Positions 6,683 through 8,825 of a DNA stretch of 8,825 nucleotides are shown here, in pieces; the first letter of the stretch is position 1; each line of letters opens with the position of its first letter. The translations under genes were made by a program, and so were the position numbers. The stretch comes from Campylobacterales bacterium. GTDB taxonomy: Bacteria > Campylobacterota > Campylobacteria > Campylobacterales > JALSKU01. The notes under the pieces are model-generated. The model was not told where the DNA came from. It saw only the letters and a list, made by a program, of their open reading frames with translations, and ran no database searches. Where the stretch lies: the NCBI GenBank assembly GCA_027023175.1, contig JALVWW010000229.1, forward strand, positions 1 through 8,825. Reading direction: 5' to 3'.

Positions 6683-7567
6683 ATGATGACACTTAGGGAG
6701 CTGCAGATATTTTATGAATTGTCAAATACTGCTCATGTCGGTGAAGTTGCTAAAAAACTGGGTATTACCCAGTCAGCGGTTTCGCTTGCAGTTAAATCAC
6801 TTGAAAATAAAATGGGTGAAAAACTTTATGACAGAATAGGTAAAAATTTACTACTCAACGAAAGAGGAAAATATTTTAAACTATTAACAAAAGAGCACTA
6901 CAATGCTCTTTTGGAGAGTGTCTCGCTTTTTAGAAAAGATACACTTTTGGGAGAATTAAATATAGCCGCAAGCAGAACCATAGGCGACTATATAATGCCT
7001 CAAATTCTTTTTGATTTTAAAAAACTATATCCTGATGTCAGTGTTAATAACAGTACAAAAAATTCACAAGAGATAGCCAAAATGGTAGAGGAGGGCAGTG
7101 TAAATATAGGTTTTATCGAATCAAAGGTAAAATTCAAAAATGTATTTATGCAAAAAATAGGGCAGGATGAATTGATAGTTGTAAGCAGTGATAAGAAACT
7201 TGCAAAAAAGAGTATATATATAGACCAGCTGTTGGACAAAATTTGGCTTTTAAGAGAAGAGGGCTCGGGTACAAGGGAGATATTTTTAAGAAATATCGGA
7301 AAATATTCAACAAATTTAAAAAAACAGTTGATATTTTCAAGTTTTGAAAGTATTAAGAGAGTTTTATATGCAAATAATGATGCATTGACCTGTATATCCA
7401 GAATTTGCGTGGAGGATGAACTTAAAAGTGGAGTATTGTTTGAAATAAATTTAAAAAATTTTGTATTTAAGAGAGATTTTTATCTCATATACCATAAAAA
7501 TAAGTATAAAAATAGACTATTTTTAGAATTTTCCAATTTTATAAAGGGTTATTTTATGGATAATTAA
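6683..7567 (+). CDS. LysR-family transcriptional regulator, YeiE-like
   Basis: A 294-residue LysR-type regulator. The N-terminal winged helix-turn-helix spans about residues 3-62 (LRELQIFYELSNTAHVGEVA, then LGITQSAVSLAVKSLE). The periplasmic-binding-like effector domain starts near residue 90 with LNIAASRTIGDYIMP, where SRTIG would contact an anionic ligand, and continues with REEGSGTRE (191-199), a motif shared with the CysB/CbbR/YeiE branch. Two ATGs stand in tandem (6683 and 6686); the only ribosome-site-like GGA (6678-6680) is better spaced for 6686, so the true protein may lack one Met. It is divergent from yeiH and, by analogy with yeiE-yeiH, is likely to control it in response to a sulfur oxyanion such as sulfite; the effector is inference. 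There is no clear terminator after its stop, and the tRNA operon promoter begins within about 15 bp. Confidence 0.92.
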   Translation: MMTLRELQIFYELSNTAHVGEVAKKLGITQSAVSLAVKSLENKMGEKLYDRIGKNLLLNERGKYFKLLTKEHYNALLESVSLFRKDTLLGELNIAASRTIGDYIMPQILFDFKKLYPDVSVNNSTKNSQEIAKMVEEGSVNIGFIESKVKFKNVFMQKIGQDELIVVSSDKKLAKKSIYIDQLLDKIWLLREEGSGTREIFLRNIGKYSTNLKKQLIFSSFESIKRVLYANNDALTCISRICVEDELKSGVLFEINLKNFVFKRDFYLIYHKNKYKNRLFLEFSNFIKGYFMDN

Positions 7568-7579
7568 GCTCCATTCTTA

Positions 7580-7585
7580 TATAAT
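7580..7585 (+). promoter_or_regulatory. -10 box of the tRNA operon promoter
   Basis: A perfect TATAAT lies 27 bp before the first tRNA, leaving a leader of roughly 20 nt. The -35 position (around 7557-7562, TGGATA) is a weak match and overlaps the last codons and stop of the LysR gene. A 5-bp inverted repeat ATGGA/TCCAT (7556-7560 / 7570-7574) sits just upstream and is too weak to call a terminator. Confidence 0.5.
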
Positions 7586-7612
7586 TGCAGACTCAAAATG
7601 ATGATGTCAGCT

Positions 7613-7692
<80 letters not shown>

Positions 7693-7695
7693 CAT

Positions 7696-7773
7696 GGTGG
7701 GTGTAGCTCAGTTGGTTAGAGCATCGGATTGTGGTTCCGAGGGCCGTGGGTTCGAGTCCCATTACCCACCCCA
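7696..7773 (+). tRNA. tRNA-His (anticodon GUG)
   Basis: The acceptor GTGGGTG (7697-7703) pairs with TACCCAC (7763-7769), with one G-U pair. The extra G at 7696 lies opposite C73 (7770), the His-specific G-1:C73 identity pair. The anticodon stem TCGGA/TCCGA encloses GTG at 7731-7733. CCA is encoded. Only five bases separate it from tRNA-Pro. Confidence 0.97.
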
Positions 7774-7780
7774 TTATTGA

Positions 7781-7857
7781 GCGCTCGTAGCTCAATTGGA
7801 TAGAGCAACGGACTTCGGATCCGTAGGTTGAAGGTTCGACTCCTTTCGAGCGTACCA
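7781..7857 (+). tRNA. tRNA-Arg (anticodon UCG)
   Basis: The acceptor GCGCTCG (7781-7787) pairs with CGAGCGT (7847-7853), ending in a G-U pair at 1:72. The anticodon stem ACGGA/TCCGT encloses TCG at 7815-7817. CCA is encoded at 7855-7857. The 5' half is nearly identical to that of the next tRNA, which suggests a duplication. Confidence 0.96.
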
Positions 7858-7876
7858 TTTGACTTTTGCTTTTTAT

Positions 7877-7953
7877 GCGCTCGTAGCTCAGCTGGATAGA
7901 GCAACGGCCTTCTAAGCCGTAGGTCTCAGGTTCGAATCCTGACGGGCGTACCA
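7877..7953 (+). tRNA. tRNA-Arg (anticodon UCU)
   Basis: The acceptor GCGCTCG (7877-7883) pairs with CGGGCGT (7943-7949) using two G-U pairs. The anticodon stem ACGGC/GCCGT encloses TCT at 7911-7913, reading AGA/AGG. CCA is encoded. It sits 19 nt after the tRNA-Arg(UCG) gene and shares most of its acceptor and D-arm sequence. Confidence 0.96.
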
Positions 7954-7967
7954 CTTGTCATTGTTGT

Positions 7968-8052
7968 GCGGATGTGGTGAAATTGGCAGACACGCCAGAC
8001 TTAGGATCTGGTGCCGCAAGGCGTGGAGGTTCAAGTCCTCTCATCCGCACCA
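7968..8052 (+). tRNA. tRNA-Leu (anticodon UAG)
   Basis: A class II tRNA of 85 nt. The acceptor GCGGATG (7968-7974) pairs with CATCCGC (8042-8048). The anticodon stem CCAGA/TCTGG encloses TAG at 8002-8004, followed by a long variable arm (TGCCGCAAGGCGT region). CCA is encoded. Last gene of the cluster; it ends 17 bp from the converging arsR stop. Confidence 0.96.
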
Positions 8053-8069
8053 TCTTTATATGATTTATA

Positions 8070-8381
8070 CTACCTTTTTTTGCATACCAGCAGCTTTGGC
8101 AAGAGTTGAATTATACTTTTTTTAATATCTTTTTCATAGCACTGGGCTATATCGGGCAAAGTGGTATTGACGGAGTATACGCACCATTTTCCTTCCTGTT
8201 TTGACGATATGACACCGCTTTGTTTCATCTGCTTCAAGTGTCTTGATACCAATGGCTGAGAAAGCTTAAGAGTATCGCATATTTCACATACGCAAACTTC
8301 CTTGTACTTTAAAATCAATGCATATATAAGTATCCTGTTTTTATCACTAAAAACTTTTGCTGTTTTTATTAATTCATCCAT
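8070..8381 (-). CDS. ArsR/SmtB-family metalloregulatory repressor
   Basis: A 103-residue winged-helix repressor. The segment VCVCEICDTL carries Cys30, Cys32 and Cys35, the same spacing as the arsenite-binding cysteines of E. coli ArsR (ELCVCDLC-type site). It is followed by the recognition helix KLSQPLVSRHLKQMKQSGVI (39-58) and the wing region GKWCVYSVN. An As(III)- or soft-metal-responsive repressor is the likely role; Cys67, Cys81 and Cys100 could add ligands. ATG 8381 has AAGAGG four bases upstream. The gene converges on the tRNA operon and is divergent from a metal/metalloid permease. A perfect 20-bp palindrome lies between its -10 box and its start, so autorepression is expected: metal binding would release the repressor and switch on arsR and perhaps the permease. 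Confidence 0.92.
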   Translation of the reverse strand: MDELIKTAKVFSDKNRILIYALILKYKEVCVCEICDTLKLSQPLVSRHLKQMKQSGVISSKQEGKWCVYSVNTTLPDIAQCYEKDIKKSIIQLLPKLLVCKKR

Positions 8382-8404
8382 ATTACCTCTTTCTAAGTAA
8401 AAAT

Positions 8405-8424
8405 ATATAACAATATTGTTATAT
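8405..8424. promoter_or_regulatory. Perfect 20-bp palindrome, probable ArsR operator
   Basis: The sequence is ATATAACAAT followed by its exact reverse complement ATTGTTATAT. ArsR/SmtB operators are typically AT-rich dyads of this ATA...CAA...TTG...TAT type. It lies just downstream of the arsR -10 box, over the expected transcription start, about 24 bp before the ATG. That position suits autorepression. Confidence 0.7.
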
Positions 8425-8425
8425 G

Positions 8426-8431
8426 ATTATA
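8426..8431 (-). promoter_or_regulatory. -10 box of arsR
   Basis: On the minus strand a perfect TATAAT sits 45 bp before the arsR ATG. It is embedded in the inverted repeat TATGAT-N3-ATCATA (8422-8436). The -35 position 17 bp further upstream falls inside the left arm of the foldback element and is a poor match (AAAATT). Confidence 0.5.
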
Positions 8432-8442
8432 TCATAATTTTA

Positions 8443-8612
8443 AATCCAAATTTTGTAATAGAGTTTGTTGGAGTAGTGCTTATACTTGGAGATTAGAGAT
8501 CTTTAAAAAAGTTGAAGTCTTATCTACTTGGTGTTAAGTCAAAACTTTTTTAAAAGGCTATAACTTCAATGATGAGTGCTAGTACAATGAACTCTATTAC
8601 AAAATTTGGATT
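8443..8612. repeat. 170-bp foldback (near-palindromic) element, MITE-like
   Basis: The first 23 bases (8443-8465, beginning AATCCAAATTTTG) are the exact reverse complement of the last 23 (8590-8612). Inward, pairing continues with interruptions: 8468-8470 with 8585-8587, 8474-8483 with 8572-8581, 8486-8491 with 8564-8569, and 8502-8513 with 8543-8554 (12 perfect pairs), leaving a 29-nt loop. Many interior imperfections are G-T juxtapositions, which would be G-U pairs in RNA. No reading frame of note lies within it. The short length, terminal inverted repeats and lack of coding capacity fit a miniature inverted-repeat element. A TA lies at the left edge (8441-8442) and another at 8612-8613, so a TA target duplication is possible but ambiguous. 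It fills most of the arsR-permease gap. Confidence 0.75.
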
Positions 8613-8625
8613 ATAGGATATGTTA

Positions 8626-8825
8626 ATGAGTTACATTTTGGAGTTTTTAAATGCTTTGATAGATTTGAGCAATGCCATGGCACCGTATATTTTACTGGGG
8701 CTTATAATAGCCGGTATCCTGCATGAAGTTGTACCGGACAGTATAGTAAAAAATCATCTTGGAAAAGATTCTGTACTCTCTGTGATAAAAGCGACACTTT
8801 TTGGCATTCCCCTTCCGGTTTGTTC
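8626..8825 (+). CDS. DUF318/SO_0444-type metal or metalloid permease, N-terminal part (cut by window edge)
   Basis: About 66 residues are present; the gene runs off the window. The translation from 8626 starts MSYILEFLNALIDLSNAMAP, then a hydrophobic stretch YILLGLIIAGILHEVVP, and reaches LFGIPLPVCS at the edge. The GxPLPxCS motif followed by further cysteine is the hallmark of the DUF318 permease family, which includes ArsP-like and SO_0444-type (Cu/Zn efflux) inner-membrane transporters. There are two in-frame ATGs, 8620 and 8626. AGGA (8615-8618) is one base from the first but seven from the second, so I choose 8626. Its divergent neighbour is an ArsR-type repressor with a thiol metal site, supporting a role in toxic metal or metalloid export; the exact substrate is not determinable here. 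The foldback element ends two bases before its ribosome site. Confidence 0.82.
   Translation, partial: MSYILEFLNALIDLSNAMAPYILLGLIIAGILHEVVPDSIVKNHLGKDSVLSVIKATLFGIPLPVC

Noticed and set aside
7968..8070. tRNA-Leu 3' end as an integration (att) site for a mobile element carrying arsR and the permease.
   Set aside because: No integrase and no direct repeat of the tRNA 3' end are seen in the visible flank; the window ends before this could be tested.
8053..8080. T-run after tRNA-Leu (8074-8080) as an intrinsic terminator.
   Set aside because: No GC-rich hairpin precedes it apart from the tRNA itself, and the T-run is the antisense of the Lys codons at the end of arsR.

Overview
The window is AT-rich bacterial DNA that most resembles a Campylobacterota (Epsilonproteobacteria) chromosome, probably from a sulfur-oxidising or Sulfurimonas-like relative. 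The pointers are the protein styles of BioB, TopA, GlmM and LspA, a transposase-type protein of the kind common in that phylum, and a tight tRNA cluster. The genus assignment is inference; no rRNA or species marker is present.

Positions 1-6584 (all minus strand, read right to left): a YeiH-type putative sulfate/sulfite exporter; glmM (cell-wall amino-sugar synthesis) overlapping lspA (lipoprotein signal peptidase); an intact REP-associated (Y1/HUH) transposase-like gene lying between lspA and topA; topA (DNA topoisomerase I); a YfcE/MJ0936-type phosphodiesterase starting one base after topA; and the start of bioB, cut by the window edge. Several joints are translationally coupled (GTGA or ATGA overlaps, or a 1-nt gap) and non-ATG starts are frequent (TTG for topA; GTG for lspA and the phosphodiesterase).

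Positions 6585-7567: a 98-bp divergent promoter region and a LysR-family regulator facing yeiH. This is the same pairing as yeiH/yeiE in enterobacteria, and it suggests that the regulator controls the exporter. The two predicted promoters have overlapping -35 boxes.

Positions 7580-8052: a five-gene tRNA operon, Pro(UGG)-His(GUG)-Arg(UCG)-Arg(UCU)-Leu(UAG), all with encoded CCA.

Positions 8070-8825: an ArsR-type metalloregulator with an arsenic/metal-type Cys cluster (minus strand), divergent from the start of a DUF318/SO_0444-type permease (plus strand, cut by the window edge). The gap between them is the most unusual part of the window. It holds a perfect 20-bp palindrome typical of an ArsR operator, and a 15-bp inverted repeat around the arsR -10 box that recurs exactly at the lysR -10 box. 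It also holds a 170-bp foldback element with perfect 23-bp terminal arms whose whole length can fold into one imperfect hairpin ending 2 nt before the permease ribosome-binding site. The best reading is a MITE-like insertion in the leader of a metal-resistance gene, though a conserved structured leader is possible.
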